NCBI GenBank assembly: GCA_030592655.1
Contig: JAUVIQ010000038.1
Span: forward strand, 1-16,307
Direction of reading: 5' to 3'
DNA: 16,307 bases
Origin: Planctomycetales bacterium
GTDB lineage: Bacteria > Planctomycetota > Phycisphaerae > SM23-33
Part shown: positions 1 through 6,583 of the stretch, piece after piece
Numbering within the stretch: position 1 is the stretch's first letter
Layout: each line of letters opens with the position of its first letter
The notes under the pieces: generated by a model
What the model saw: only the letters and a program-made list of their open reading frames with translations
What the model was told of the DNA's origin: nothing
Database searches by the model: none
Program-made: the position numbers and the translations under genes

Positions 1-150
1 CGAACAATCTGTTCTGGGCTGTTATTTTTGCCTTTCATTTGAGACTTTCCTTTCCATCATGTTTTACGCCTTTTTCTTCAGAAAATCTCGCATTTCAACT
101 GGTACAGTTTTTGGGGGGCACGCCAGGGATTTCCGCTTGCGCTCCAATCT

Positions 151-174
151 GCGCGCGCAAACGTGAACGTAAAA
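151..174. repeat. Degenerate copy of the palindrome half-site
   Basis: These 24 bases match 260-283 at 22 of 24 positions (GCGCGCGCAAACG core followed by TGAACGTAAAA here and CGAACGCAAAA there). Only the right half of the 249-278 palindrome is present, about 110 bp upstream of it. The rest of 1-248 shows no convincing gene: it is AT-rich with short purine runs. Two related sites upstream of a small DNA-binding-like gene could be operators, but nothing in the sequence proves that. Confidence 0.6.
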
Positions 175-248
175 ATCGGGGGTAACGAAAAAACTAAAAA
201 AACTTTCCCTAAGGCCACCAAGGACTTATGCCGCCCCAATCCGTTTTC

Positions 249-278
249 CGTTCGCGTTTGCGCGCGCAAACGCGAACG
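249..278. repeat. 30-bp perfect palindrome
   Basis: CGTTCGCGTTTGCGC is followed immediately by its exact reverse complement, giving 15 bp per arm with no spacer. The absence of a loop argues against a terminator and fits a dimeric protein site or a cruciform-forming element better. It lies about 110 bp upstream of the start of the 387-686 gene, and a partial copy lies at 151-174. Confidence 0.85.
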
Positions 279-305
279 CAAAAGTTAATAGGGAGAAGAT
301 AGGGT

Positions 306-360
306 CTTGGGACTAGGGACTTGGGACTAGAACAGAAGAAAAGATGAACCAATGAACCAA
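306..360. repeat. Short low-complexity tandem repeats
   Basis: A 14-bp unit, cttgggactaggga, occurs at 306-319 and again, truncated, at 320-330. It is followed by two copies of tgaaccaa at 345-360. The 13-mer TAGGGACTTGGGA at 314-326 recurs exactly at 684-696, so the small gene at 387-686 sits between two copies of this low-complexity sequence. Such repeats are typically non-coding intergenic material. Confidence 0.7.
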
Positions 361-386
361 TCAACCGATTTCTTTAGGAGAAGATT

Positions 387-686
387 ATGGCAAGTTGGAA
401 ATTCCTTTATGAACTGCTGCACAATGAAAACATGAGCGCGCACGAAATAGTGAACACCATCAATGTCAAACCGTCCCGCCTGCGGCAAATGCTGCTTTCC
501 AAACGCCTTGCCGCCCGTCTGGCATCGATCAAAACCATTGCCGACAAAAAGGTAGGACGAACCGTTGTTTCAAGTGTCGCACCGGCAATGCACAAAATGT
601 CCGAACTGATCGACTCGGAACGCCCCGAAACCGCTCGAAAAGCATGCCTCGATATGCTTGAGGCTGCTTTAAAAGATAGGGAATAG
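387..686 (+). CDS. Small helix-turn-helix-like hypothetical protein
   Basis: This encodes 99 residues, basic and helix-rich. The start is well supported: AGGAG at 376-380 lies 6 bases before the ATG. Residues 12-43 (MSAHEIVNTINVKPSRLRQM and onward) read like a helix-turn-helix: a helix, a tight turn at VKPS, then an Arg/Leu-rich recognition-type helix. A second helical part with regularly spaced Leu and Ala fills residues 65-96. The pattern recalls phage terminase small subunits and other small HTH proteins, but I do not recognise a specific family. It stands alone, with no gene partner, between repeats: the stop codon TAG lies inside the downstream copy of TAGGGACTTGGGA, so the repeat sequence provides the end of the reading frame. 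DNA binding is inferred only. Confidence 0.6.
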   Translation: MASWKFLYELLHNENMSAHEIVNTINVKPSRLRQMLLSKRLAARLASIKTIADKKVGRTVVSSVAPAMHKMSELIDSERPETARKACLDMLEAALKDRE

Positions 687-840
687 GGACTTGGGAAAAA
701 CATACAGAAAAAACAACGCCGAACGGCAAGCCGTAGAGATTAGGCAAGATAGGTAAAATTGGTTTTTTTAAAATGGACGCAAAAATGACCTTGAAAACCG
801 CAAGTATTTGCCCGCAAAGGACTTATGGGTTTTGCAATTT

Positions 841-950
841 TTCCCAATTGTTCCGAATCGGCGCCATTTGTTCCGAATCGTTCCCATTTGTTCCCAATCG
901 TTCCGAATCGGCCCGAATTGGCCCGAATTGGCCCGTTTCGGCCCGAAAAT
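841..950. repeat. Degenerate tandem array, 10-bp unit, 11 copies
   Basis: Eleven consecutive 10-mers follow the pattern (ttcc or gccc)(g/c)aat(t/c)g. Examples are ttcccaattg, ttccgaatcg, ttcccatttg and gcccgaattg, with ttccgaatcg three times and gcccgaattg twice. The first part uses ttcc units and the last part gccc units. The period matches about one turn of B-DNA and is not a multiple of three, so open frames through it on both strands are artefacts. It fills most of the gene-free stretch 687-1000, just downstream of lspA. The remainder of that stretch shows nothing else. Confidence 0.85.
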
Positions 951-1000
951 GTTCCCTCGCCACGGCGAGTCTTCGCTTCCCAAAGGGGCACTACGTGTCG

Positions 1001-1600
1001 CTACGACCTGCGTTGGCGGATCGTGTCGCGGATCGATTCCACCAGAATCAAACCCACGCCGACGACCAGAAGAATATCCGCGACATTGAACGTAGGCCAA
1101 TGGAACCAGTTGATATGAATTTCGATGAAGTCGCGGACTTGCCCGACGCGGGGGCTCATATCGCCGGGGAAGGTTACTCGGCTAAAGAGTCTGTCGTATG
1201 CGTTTCCCATGGCTCCGGCGAGGACCATCGCCAGCGCGACGTGCAGCAGCCGTTGCCGGCGGGACGACGTTGCGAAAAGCACCATCACCGCCACGACCGC
1301 CAGGGCTGTGGCTGCCAGTACGGACCACGGCGGAGCGCGAATTCCGAAAACGATTCCCGGATTGGTCGAGAGGCTGATTTTCAGCACGCCGTCAATAACT
1401 GTCGCCGATTGGTTCGGCTCATTGATCACCGCGTCGAAGGCGTAATGTTTGCTGAGAAGGTCGGCGGCTACGCAGGCTGCTACGATTACGATAAAAATGA
1501 TTATCGCCGAGGCGGATTTCCCGGCGGGAGACTTTGCTGCGTGAGGCCGTTCAACTTCGTTCACGACAGGCTGTTCGGTTTTGGTGTGCGCCTTGGTCAA
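1001..1600 (-). CDS. lspA: Lipoprotein signal peptidase (signal peptidase II)
   Basis: This 199-residue inner-membrane aspartyl protease removes signal peptides from prolipoproteins after lipid is attached to the +1 Cys. Family motifs are in order: D47 with SK at 50-51 in the first membrane segment, NPGIVFG at 80-86, GAMGNAYDR at 129-137, VRDFIE at 155-160, and WPTFNVAD at 168-175. The catalytic pair is expected to be D136 and D175. Membrane segments are visible near 32-47, 92-110, 118-134 and 175-190. The N-terminus has about 30 extra hydrophilic residues compared with a typical LspA of about 160. The start shown is TTG with only a weak upstream AGGGA, so the true start could lie further in. 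The gene lies 57 bp downstream of the DksA-like gene and is probably co-transcribed with it. Lipoproteins at 7433-9049 and 13375-14301 would be its substrates. Confidence 0.95.
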   Translation of the reverse strand: MTKAHTKTEQPVVNEVERPHAAKSPAGKSASAIIIFIVIVAACVAADLLSKHYAFDAVINEPNQSATVIDGVLKISLSTNPGIVFGIRAPPWSVLAATALAVVAVMVLFATSSRRQRLLHVALAMVLAGAMGNAYDRLFSRVTFPGDMSPRVGQVRDFIEIHINWFHWPTFNVADILLVVGVGLILVESIRDTIRQRRS

Positions 1601-1657
1601 GAGTGGGTTATCCCTGATGCGGCGGATTTTATGCCCGAGCGATTGGCCCAGACGGTT

Positions 1658-2257
1658 TTATTTATCTTCGAGTTCGGATTCGTCCGGCGCCTTGACCTTC
1701 CCTTCTTCGATCATACGGGCGAATTTTACCGTGTATTTCGCCCACGGTTTGGCGCGGAGCCTGGCAAGGGGGATGCGTTGACCGGTCCCCAGGCAGACGC
1801 CGTACGTCCCGGATTCGATCCTCTGCATTGCCTGATTTATCTCTTGCAGCAACGATTGTTCACTTTCGATCAGACCCAGGGTGAATTCGTGCTCGAAATT
1901 GTCCGTACCGATGTCGGCCATGTGGGTCGGCATACTGGAGAGGTTTCCGCCGTTCTTCGAGTTGTTGGAGTGTTCCTCCATCCCGTTCACGTCGCCCATC
2001 AACGTCCTGCGCTTCAGGAGAAGAGTCTCACGAAATTCATCGAGGTGTTTTTTGTCGAGCGGGCTTTTCTTTACTGCTGTAGTTTTTGCTTTCTTTTCAG
2101 GCCGGGCGGTCTTGACTTTTGGCGTTGCCTTTTTCGTGGTTTTTCGCGCAGTCTTTTTGGTTGTTTTGGTTGCGGCCTTGGTGGTTGCTGCGCGTTTTTT
2201 TCTGTGGCCGGCGGTTGCCTTCCGTCGCCCGGTGGAGGTTTTCTTGGTTTTTGCCAC
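1658..2257 (-). CDS. TraR/DksA-family protein with Lys/Ala-rich tail
   Basis: This encodes 199 residues. Residues 1-68 are a low-complexity Lys/Ala/Thr stretch (repeats like TTKKTARK) resembling histone H1-like bacterial tails. Residues 69-190 match the DksA/TraR fold: a long coiled-coil helix (DKKHLDEFRETLLLKRRTLM), a tip region with acidic residues (DIGTD at 115-119), a return helix (ESEQSLLQEINQAMQRIESG), then YGVCLGTGQRIPLARLRAKP. DksA proteins bind RNA polymerase through the secondary channel and normally carry a four-Cys zinc finger. Here only C155 remains, so zinc binding is probably lost, as in other Cys-poor members. The start is GTG with AAGGA 9 bases upstream. It is the first gene of a probable pair with lspA and diverges from the tRNA gene. 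The basic tail suggests nucleic-acid contact, which is inferred. Confidence 0.88.
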   Translation of the reverse strand: MAKTKKTSTGRRKATAGHRKKRAATTKAATKTTKKTARKTTKKATPKVKTARPEKKAKTTAVKKSPLDKKHLDEFRETLLLKRRTLMGDVNGMEEHSNNSKNGGNLSSMPTHMADIGTDNFEHEFTLGLIESEQSLLQEINQAMQRIESGTYGVCLGTGQRIPLARLRAKPWAKYTVKFARMIEEGKVKAPDESELEDK

Positions 2258-2426
2258 GTTGATGATTCCTTCTAAATCCAGTTCGTTTGTCTATTCATTC
2301 TGCCTGTTGGCAGGTGAACCTGTATCCGTGGGTTCTCCCAATCGGGTGTTGAGACATTCATTATGCCTCGGAAGCCCACGGCGTAGCCCAGCAAATATAC
2401 CCGCACTTCCAGTTGATGTCAAGTGC

Positions 2427-2454
2427 TTGACTTTCTGGGCCGATGGATTATATT
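2427..2454 (+). promoter_or_regulatory. Sigma-70-type promoter for tRNA-Asn
   Basis: TTGACT at 2427-2432 and TATATT at 2449-2454 are separated by 16 bases and lie about 40 bases upstream of the tRNA 5' end, the right place for a short leader. The leader holds a small hairpin (TCCTGCA, TTA, TGCGGGA) at 2463-2479. The call rests on consensus match and position only. Confidence 0.6.
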
Positions 2455-2491
2455 GTGTGGCGTCCTGCATTATGCGGGATGGAGTTATTAT

Positions 2492-2564
2492 TCCCCGATA
2501 GCTCAATTGGTAGAGCGAGCGGCTGTTAACCGCTAGGTTGTAGGTTCGAGTCCTACTCGGGGAG
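2492..2564 (+). tRNA. tRNA-Asn (anticodon GUU)
   Basis: This is a 73-nt cloverleaf. The acceptor stem TCCCCGA at 2492-2498 pairs with TCGGGGA at 2557-2563, with discriminator G at 2564. The D-arm is GCTCAATTGGTAGAGC. The anticodon stem AGCGG/CCGCT encloses the loop CTGTTAA with GTT at 2525-2527. The T-arm is TAGGTTCGAGTCCTA. CCA is not encoded, so it must be added after transcription. Its own promoter is visible upstream, and it is transcribed away from the dksA-like/lspA pair. Confidence 0.97.
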
Positions 2565-2844
2565 GTTCGCCCTTCAGCGAAACACCTGTGGGGCAAATTG
2601 TACGCGAAAAACCGTCGAAACGGTCTCTGCGTATAATTCGTTGCAGCCAAGAGATATACGCGATGGGGCAGAACCGAACAACCGAGCGTTTTTCTCAACC
2701 GGTTAACCGCCGGAGAAGCATTTTGGGCCTTCTGTCCCAATACTCTCAAACTCTCCGCTCTCCGGCATCCGTCTGGTTAACAACCCTGATTGGAACGGGG
2801 TCGGGCTTTGATGTTTCATTCCCCTGCCTATCAGGGCATGATCT
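2565..2844. other. Gene-free stretch with small hairpins
   Basis: No credible gene was found in these 280 bases. Visible structure includes a stacked hairpin at 2601-2633 (outer TACGC/GCGTA, inner ACCGT/ACGGT with a CGAA loop). A TATAAT at 2632-2637 lacks a well-placed -35 box. A 5-bp hairpin CCCTG/CAGGG at 2822-2836 covers the weak AGGG ribosome-binding sequence of the MNT gene that follows. That last hairpin could limit translation of the downstream pair, but its stem is short. Confidence 0.4.
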
Positions 2845-3165
2845 ATGGGCATAGACGAAACAATCATTGAGCAAATCGTGCAGCGAATCCTGTCCGTCGC
2901 CCAACCTGACCGCATCATCCTTTTTGGATCGGCGGCCACCGGCGAAATGACTCGCGACAGCGACATTGATCTGCTGATTGTCGAGGCCGACCCGGGCAAC
3001 ACCCGAAACGAGAGCGTGCGCCTTCGGGGGCAGCTTACGGGTTTGAACTACCCCTTCGACGTCATCGTGATTTCCACAGAATGGTTCGAAGAAAGTAAAG
3101 GAGTCATCGGCGGCATCGCATACCCGGCCAACAAGTACGGGAGGGTAATCTATGAGGCCGCCTGA
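2845..3165 (+). CDS. MNT-type minimal nucleotidyltransferase (probable antitoxin)
   Basis: This encodes 106 residues, the normal length for a stand-alone MNT protein. The polymerase-beta-superfamily signature is complete: ILFGSAATG with G28-S29, then D40 and D42 spaced as GSX10DXD, and the strand IDLLIV. In HEPN-MNT modules the MNT protein counteracts the HEPN toxin, in several systems by transferring AMP groups to it. The final residues EAA overlap the start of the HEPN gene by 14 bp, so the two are translationally coupled and surely one operon. The ribosome-binding site is weak (AGGG about 8 bases before the ATG, inside a short hairpin). The intact GS/DXD motif suggests it is catalytically active. 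Other domain substrates cannot be excluded from sequence. Confidence 0.9.
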   Translation: MGIDETIIEQIVQRILSVAQPDRIILFGSAATGEMTRDSDIDLLIVEADPGNTRNESVRLRGQLTGLNYPFDVIVISTEWFEESKGVIGGIAYPANKYGRVIYEAA

Positions 3166-3574
3166 GCAAGTCAAGATGGAACTCGTCCGCCAGTGGCTGG
3201 CCAAGGCCGACCAAGACATCCAGGCTGGCGAAGCATTGTTGGCCGCAGACCCTCCCTTCTTGTACCCGGCCTGTTTCCACGCCCAGCAGGCGGCCGAGAA
3301 ATATCTCAAGGCCCTTCTAACCTGGCACCAGATCGAGTTTCCCAAGACACGCGCCATCGAGCAGCTTCTGGACCTGCTCGAACCGACTGTTCCAGATATC
3401 GCTTCGGGTCTCAGCGATGCGGCCGCTCTGACGCCATTCGGCGTGGACATCCGCTATCCGGGCGACCAGCCGGAACCGGACTTGGAAGAAGCACGTCAGG
3501 CGATGGACCTGGCCCGGAAGGTGCGCGACGCCATATTGCCGCTGCTGCCAAGCAGTTCTGCATCGGGGCAATGA
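3152..3574 (+). CDS. HEPN-domain protein (probable toxin partner)
   Basis: This 140-residue all-helical protein has the HEPN signature: N-terminal KMELVRQWLAKADQDIQAGE (residues 8-27), CFHAQQAAEKYLKALL at 41-56, KTRAIEQLLDLLE at 65-77, and a closing helical part after FGVDIRYPGD. It starts 14 bp inside the MNT gene, with GGGAGGG at 3139-3145 placed 6 bases upstream. Relatives usually have THDL where this protein has TRAI (66-69), so a commonly conserved His is missing, and no clear RX4-6H RNase motif is visible. The protein may be a weakened or non-RNase member. HEPN-MNT pairs act as toxin-antitoxin modules or defence islets. That role fits here by context, but toxicity is not shown by sequence. 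Its stop overlaps the ATG of the recombinase relic as ATGA. Confidence 0.85.
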   Translation: MRPPEQVKMELVRQWLAKADQDIQAGEALLAADPPFLYPACFHAQQAAEKYLKALLTWHQIEFPKTRAIEQLLDLLEPTVPDIASGLSDAAALTPFGVDIRYPGDQPEPDLEEARQAMDLARKVRDAILPLLPSSSASGQ

Positions 3575-3963
3575 TCCCATCGCCGGCCAAGCCGATCCAC
3601 TACGCCATCTACACTCGGCAGTCCGTCGAAAAACCGGACACTTTTTCATTGTGCGATGCCCAGTTCATGACCTGTCGGGATTTTGCCAAGGCTGCCGGCG
3701 AACGCCACCAACGATGGATCGGCTATCGCATTGATGACGACGGCTACTCCAGCGCGACATTGGATCGGCCGGGTATCTGCCCGATATGCCGCAGGCTGCT
3801 GTCCCCTTACATCATCACAAAGCAACTGGATAAACATGCTGGGCGGGCCTATCGGTATTACCGCTGCTGTTCCACCGCCGCCGGCCGGTGGCCATGCAAA
3901 GGCATTCAGTTCTCAGCGTGGGACATGGAACAGGTTGTCCGGGATATTTGCCTGCCAACTTGA
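3571..3963 (+). pseudogene. Serine recombinase with internal deletion
   Basis: This is an open frame of 130 residues with two ends of a large serine recombinase joined directly. Residues 10-67 are the start of the resolvase catalytic domain: YAIYTRQS with the expected nucleophile S18, then DAQFMTCRDFAKA and DDDGYSSATLDRPG. Residues 69-130 are the zinc-ribbon region found near the C-terminus: CPIC (C70, C73), RAYRYYRCC and PCKGIQFSAWDMEQVV. Intact family members are usually around 500 residues or more. Most of the catalytic domain, the long helix and the recombinase domain are missing, with the join at about residue 68 and the frame preserved. It cannot catalyse recombination as it stands. It begins with an ATGA overlap with the HEPN gene, so it was once, or still is, translated from the same operon. 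Confidence 0.85.
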
Positions 3964-4044
3964 ACTTGTTAATTGCGTTTGCGAATGACGGTCTGCACGC
4001 TTGGCTGCAGCGGCTGGATTACTGTCATCATTGGCCGCATAGCA

Positions 4045-4085
4045 TGCTGGACCGGATGAGGCCGCGGGCGTCATCCAGTCCAGCA
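4045..4085. repeat. Hairpin 3' of the HEAT/propeller gene
   Basis: The arms TGCTGGAC and GTCCAGCA, continued by GGATGA and TCATCC across one mismatch, enclose an 11-base GC-rich loop. It begins three bases beyond the stop codon of the minus-strand gene at 4088. There is no U-tract on the minus transcript, so this is more a 3' end stabiliser or weak terminator than a classic intrinsic terminator. The rest of 3964-4087 holds nothing recognisable. Confidence 0.55.
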
Positions 4086-4087
4086 GG

Positions 4088-5827
4088 TCATTTCCGCACG
4101 CTGCCGTATTTCAGCCCGCCGCGCTCCCAGATGATCTTCCTGGCTGGCGTAACCTCAATGGCCCGGCGAAAGCTTGCGATCAGCGTGTTGCCGTTGGGCA
4201 GGCGGTACGCGTCGCACGGGAGCCGTTCGGAGAACTCCCACACGATCTTCTTGTCCGGGGACACCTCGATTACCCGGTGCTGCTGATACTTGGTGATCAG
4301 CGTATTGCCGTTGGGTAGCCGCTGCGCGCTGTAGGCTAAGCCGGCGTATTCCCAGACGGTCTTGCCGTCGCGTGTGAACTCAGCCGCGCGATTCTGATAG
4401 GCCACCAGCGTGTTGCCATTGGCCAATCGCTGAACGCCGCGCGCCCGTCCACCGAGGTTCTTTTCCCAGACGATCTTCTTGTCGCGGGTAACCTCGATGG
4501 CGCGCGAGCCAGTGAAGTCGGCGATGAGGACATTGCCGTTGGGCAACTGCCGTGCGTCCATCGCATACGCGTTGTATTCCCAGACGATCTTACCTTTGCG
4601 ACTAATCTCCCACACCTTACCCCTACCGAACCTCCCGGCCGAACAGACCAGGACGTTGCCGTTGCGAAGCTTCTCGGCGTGAAATATGACGTGAGCGCTA
4701 TAGCTCCAGACGACTTTCCCCTTTCCGTCCAGTTCCTCCACCTTATTGTGATGGCCGTAGGCCACCAGCGTGTGGCCGCGCAGGTACGAGCGTTCATGCA
4801 GGTGCCGGCGGAGGGGGATGCGTAACGTGACTTTCTCGCCGTTCTCGGCCAGCCAGGCCTTCCACGCATCGTGCTGTTTCGAGCGTTTCGCGGCGTCGGC
4901 GTAAGTGTAGAAGGCCAGCTTGTCGTTGCCCGTCAGCGCGGCCAGGGCAAAGTACGCCTCAACGCGGATCGCCGGCGTCGCATCGGCCATCAGACGGTGC
5001 AATGCCGCCAGCGACTGCCGGTCGCCCAACTCGGCCAACTGGATCGCCGTCAGCAGACTCACGCGTGCGTCCTTGTCCTTCAGGAGCGGCCTGAGTTCGC
5101 CGACGGCTTTAGCCTTCAGCACCGCCGCCAGGCCCATCACGCCGGCTTGGCGCACGTGCGGATCGGCATCCTTCAGGAGCGTTCGCAGCAGGTCCACATC
5201 CTGCCTTCGCGCGCTGGCCGCTACGGCACGAACCGCCGCGGTCAGCAGGTTGTTGCGCTCGCACATGGGCATGGCGGCGAGAATCTCGCTCACCAGACCG
5301 GGAAGTTTCTTCAGCCGGACCACTTGGAAGACTGCATTCAGGGTCGTTGACAGTTGGCCCTTTCGCTTGGCGAGCACTGTCTGCGCCCGGATCTCAACCT
5401 CCAGGTCGCCGCATTTGGAGGCATCGCGAAGCTCTGCCAGCGGAAGCCACGGCATCGCCATAAGCTCTTTGGTGGCGCTCTCACGCTCGACCCAGCGCTG
5501 GCTGCCCAGTTGACGGATCAGCTCCTTGACGCGCTTCTTCTGCGCCTCGGAGGGGTGAAGGCCCTGAAAGTACTTGCGCAGCGCCTCGGTTGTGGCCTCA
5601 AGGTCCCGTGTTTTGAGGATCTCAACGTACGGTCTGGTCTCTTGCTCGGGCGACGGGCTCGCCGGAGCCGTGGTCGCGGCCTTGGCGGGCGTGATGATCG
5701 GCGAGACCTTCTGCTTGGCCCACGTCGGCGCCGCGGCCGCCAGCAGCACCGCAATACTCAACAACAGCATCGATACCGCTGGCGTTCCGGGTCGCTCCTT
5801 GTCCGCGGGTTTCGCGTGTCTTCCCAT
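4088..5827 (-). CDS. Secreted HEAT-repeat plus beta-propeller protein
   Basis: This encodes 579 residues. A signal peptide occupies 1-37 (basic start, hydrophobic SMLLLSIAVLLAAAAP, cleavage near TWA/K), so the protein is exported. A Pro/Ala linker follows, then helical HEAT-like repeats at about 95-320, clearest at DADPHVRQAGVMGLAAVL, DKDARVSLLTAIQLAELGD and DATPAIRVEAYFALAALTG. From 350 to the end there are six similar units of 36-40 residues. Each begins (R/P/A)NGN(T/V)L(I/V) and contains (E/K)(V/I)xxxx(K)(I/V)VWE, typical of PQQ/NHL-like or arylsulfotransferase-like propeller blades. No catalytic residues were identified. A role in binding or scaffolding outside the cytoplasm is inferred. 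The ATG is preceded by AAGGGG about 7 bases upstream. It is transcribed alone, ending at the 4045-4085 hairpin. Confidence 0.85.
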   Translation of the reverse strand: MGRHAKPADKERPGTPAVSMLLLSIAVLLAAAAPTWAKQKVSPIITPAKAATTAPASPSPEQETRPYVEILKTRDLEATTEALRKYFQGLHPSEAQKKRVKELIRQLGSQRWVERESATKELMAMPWLPLAELRDASKCGDLEVEIRAQTVLAKRKGQLSTTLNAVFQVVRLKKLPGLVSEILAAMPMCERNNLLTAAVRAVAASARRQDVDLLRTLLKDADPHVRQAGVMGLAAVLKAKAVGELRPLLKDKDARVSLLTAIQLAELGDRQSLAALHRLMADATPAIRVEAYFALAALTGNDKLAFYTYADAAKRSKQHDAWKAWLAENGEKVTLRIPLRRHLHERSYLRGHTLVAYGHHNKVEELDGKGKVVWSYSAHVIFHAEKLRNGNVLVCSAGRFGRGKVWEISRKGKIVWEYNAYAMDARQLPNGNVLIADFTGSRAIEVTRDKKIVWEKNLGGRARGVQRLANGNTLVAYQNRAAEFTRDGKTVWEYAGLAYSAQRLPNGNTLITKYQQHRVIEVSPDKKIVWEFSERLPCDAYRLPNGNTLIASFRRAIEVTPARKIIWERGGLKYGSVRK

Positions 5828-5993
5828 TGGATTGCCCCTTATCCACAGTATCCGGCGGCATTATCCACGAATGCATGCGTACGCGTTAATGAAAATCCGA
5901 CTACCCAGTATCTGCGCATAATGATTCTCCAAGGTTCGACCTATAACATTAGACGCCGCAGCCCCACCTTTGTTCCAGCATATTTCAACCACT

Positions 5994-6533
5994 CTACCCT
6001 ATCCGTAGCCCGATGCGCACGCATGGCTCACCCTGAAGGGCGACCAGGCGAAACCGCTCTCCAATTTTGACCACCCCAATCTCATAGGAATGGGCGGAGG
6101 GGACCTCATCGATTTTGCCGTCCTTGATCTTACCCAACATGTACTCCCTCCAGCGGTCCGCCGCATCCTGAAGTGCCCCCGTAGTGCTCTTGATCTGCTC
6201 TTCTGAAGGCGGCCCTTCCGTAGGCAACTCAATGACGCGCCTGGAGATGCCGATGTCTCCGACCACTTCTTCCATGGTAGTGGTCTCTATAACCCTGCCG
6301 ACCTCTTTCGCCAGTTCCCATCCCAACCCCGTAGCGACTGCCGGCGGGACACCGTACATGAACTTGAAATTGGGATCGACGTTGTATGGTTTGATCTCGG
6401 CTGCACATCCCTGGGCGAACAATGCGGTGCATCCGTCATACCTGTTCTCAATAATCTCCTGGGCGAAACCAGGGTAATCGTTGCCTATAAGAGGGCCGCC
6501 TATGGCGCTGGCATGACAGGCATAACTCATCAC
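5994..6533 (-). pseudogene. Fragment of a neutral ceramidase-family protein
   Basis: These 179 residues match the middle of neutral/alkaline ceramidase-like hydrolases. MSYACHA holds the metal-ligand-type His, GNDYPGFAQEIIE follows, then ALFAQGCAAEIKP at the place of the QGCxGDxxPN active-site segment, and a final VALQGEPCVRIGLRI. The homology seems to begin about 20 bases before this start (DGGVKAVV in the same frame), but a stop codon upstream blocks it near 6589. The N-terminal third and the C-terminal region are absent. GTG is the only candidate start and has no ribosome-binding site. The segment equivalent to the active-site GD is AE here. I judge it a truncated relic. The alternative is a free-standing half-domain, which is less likely. 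The 166 bases between it and the gene at 5827 show nothing notable. Confidence 0.7.
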
Positions 6534-6558
6534 TACCGCCTTGACGCCCCCGTCGAGG

Positions 6559-6583
6559 TTAACCGCCCTTAACCGCTTAACCG
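6559..6583. repeat. TTAACCGC short tandem repeat at a gene junction
   Basis: TTAACCGC occurs three times (6559-6568 with CC added, 6569-6576, and 6577-6583 truncated). The last copy supplies the TAA stop of the CBS-HEPN gene. The repeat also separates that gene from the ceramidase fragment, so it may mark a rearrangement joint. Confidence 0.6.

Noticed and set aside
841..950. Possible CRISPR array
   Set aside because: The units are contiguous 10-mers without spacers, and there are no cas genes in the window.
768..1118. Protein-like repeats (IGPNWPELARFGP type) on both strands
   Set aside because: They arise from the 10-bp DNA tandem array read in several frames. There is no start signal or conserved domain.
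773..2275. A 500-codon plus-strand open frame
   Set aside because: It runs antisense through lspA and the DksA-like gene, whose family motifs are clear on the minus strand. Its translation is low-complexity and shows no known domain.
2291..2749. Minus-strand frame of 152 codons
   Set aside because: It crosses the tRNA-Asn gene antisense, producing the familiar SRTRTYNLAVNSRSLYQLSYRG-type artefact of tRNA shadows.
4871..5350. Plus-strand frames opposite the HEAT/propeller gene
   Set aside because: They are antisense shadows of the signal-peptide, HEAT and propeller gene. No independent start signals or domains were found.
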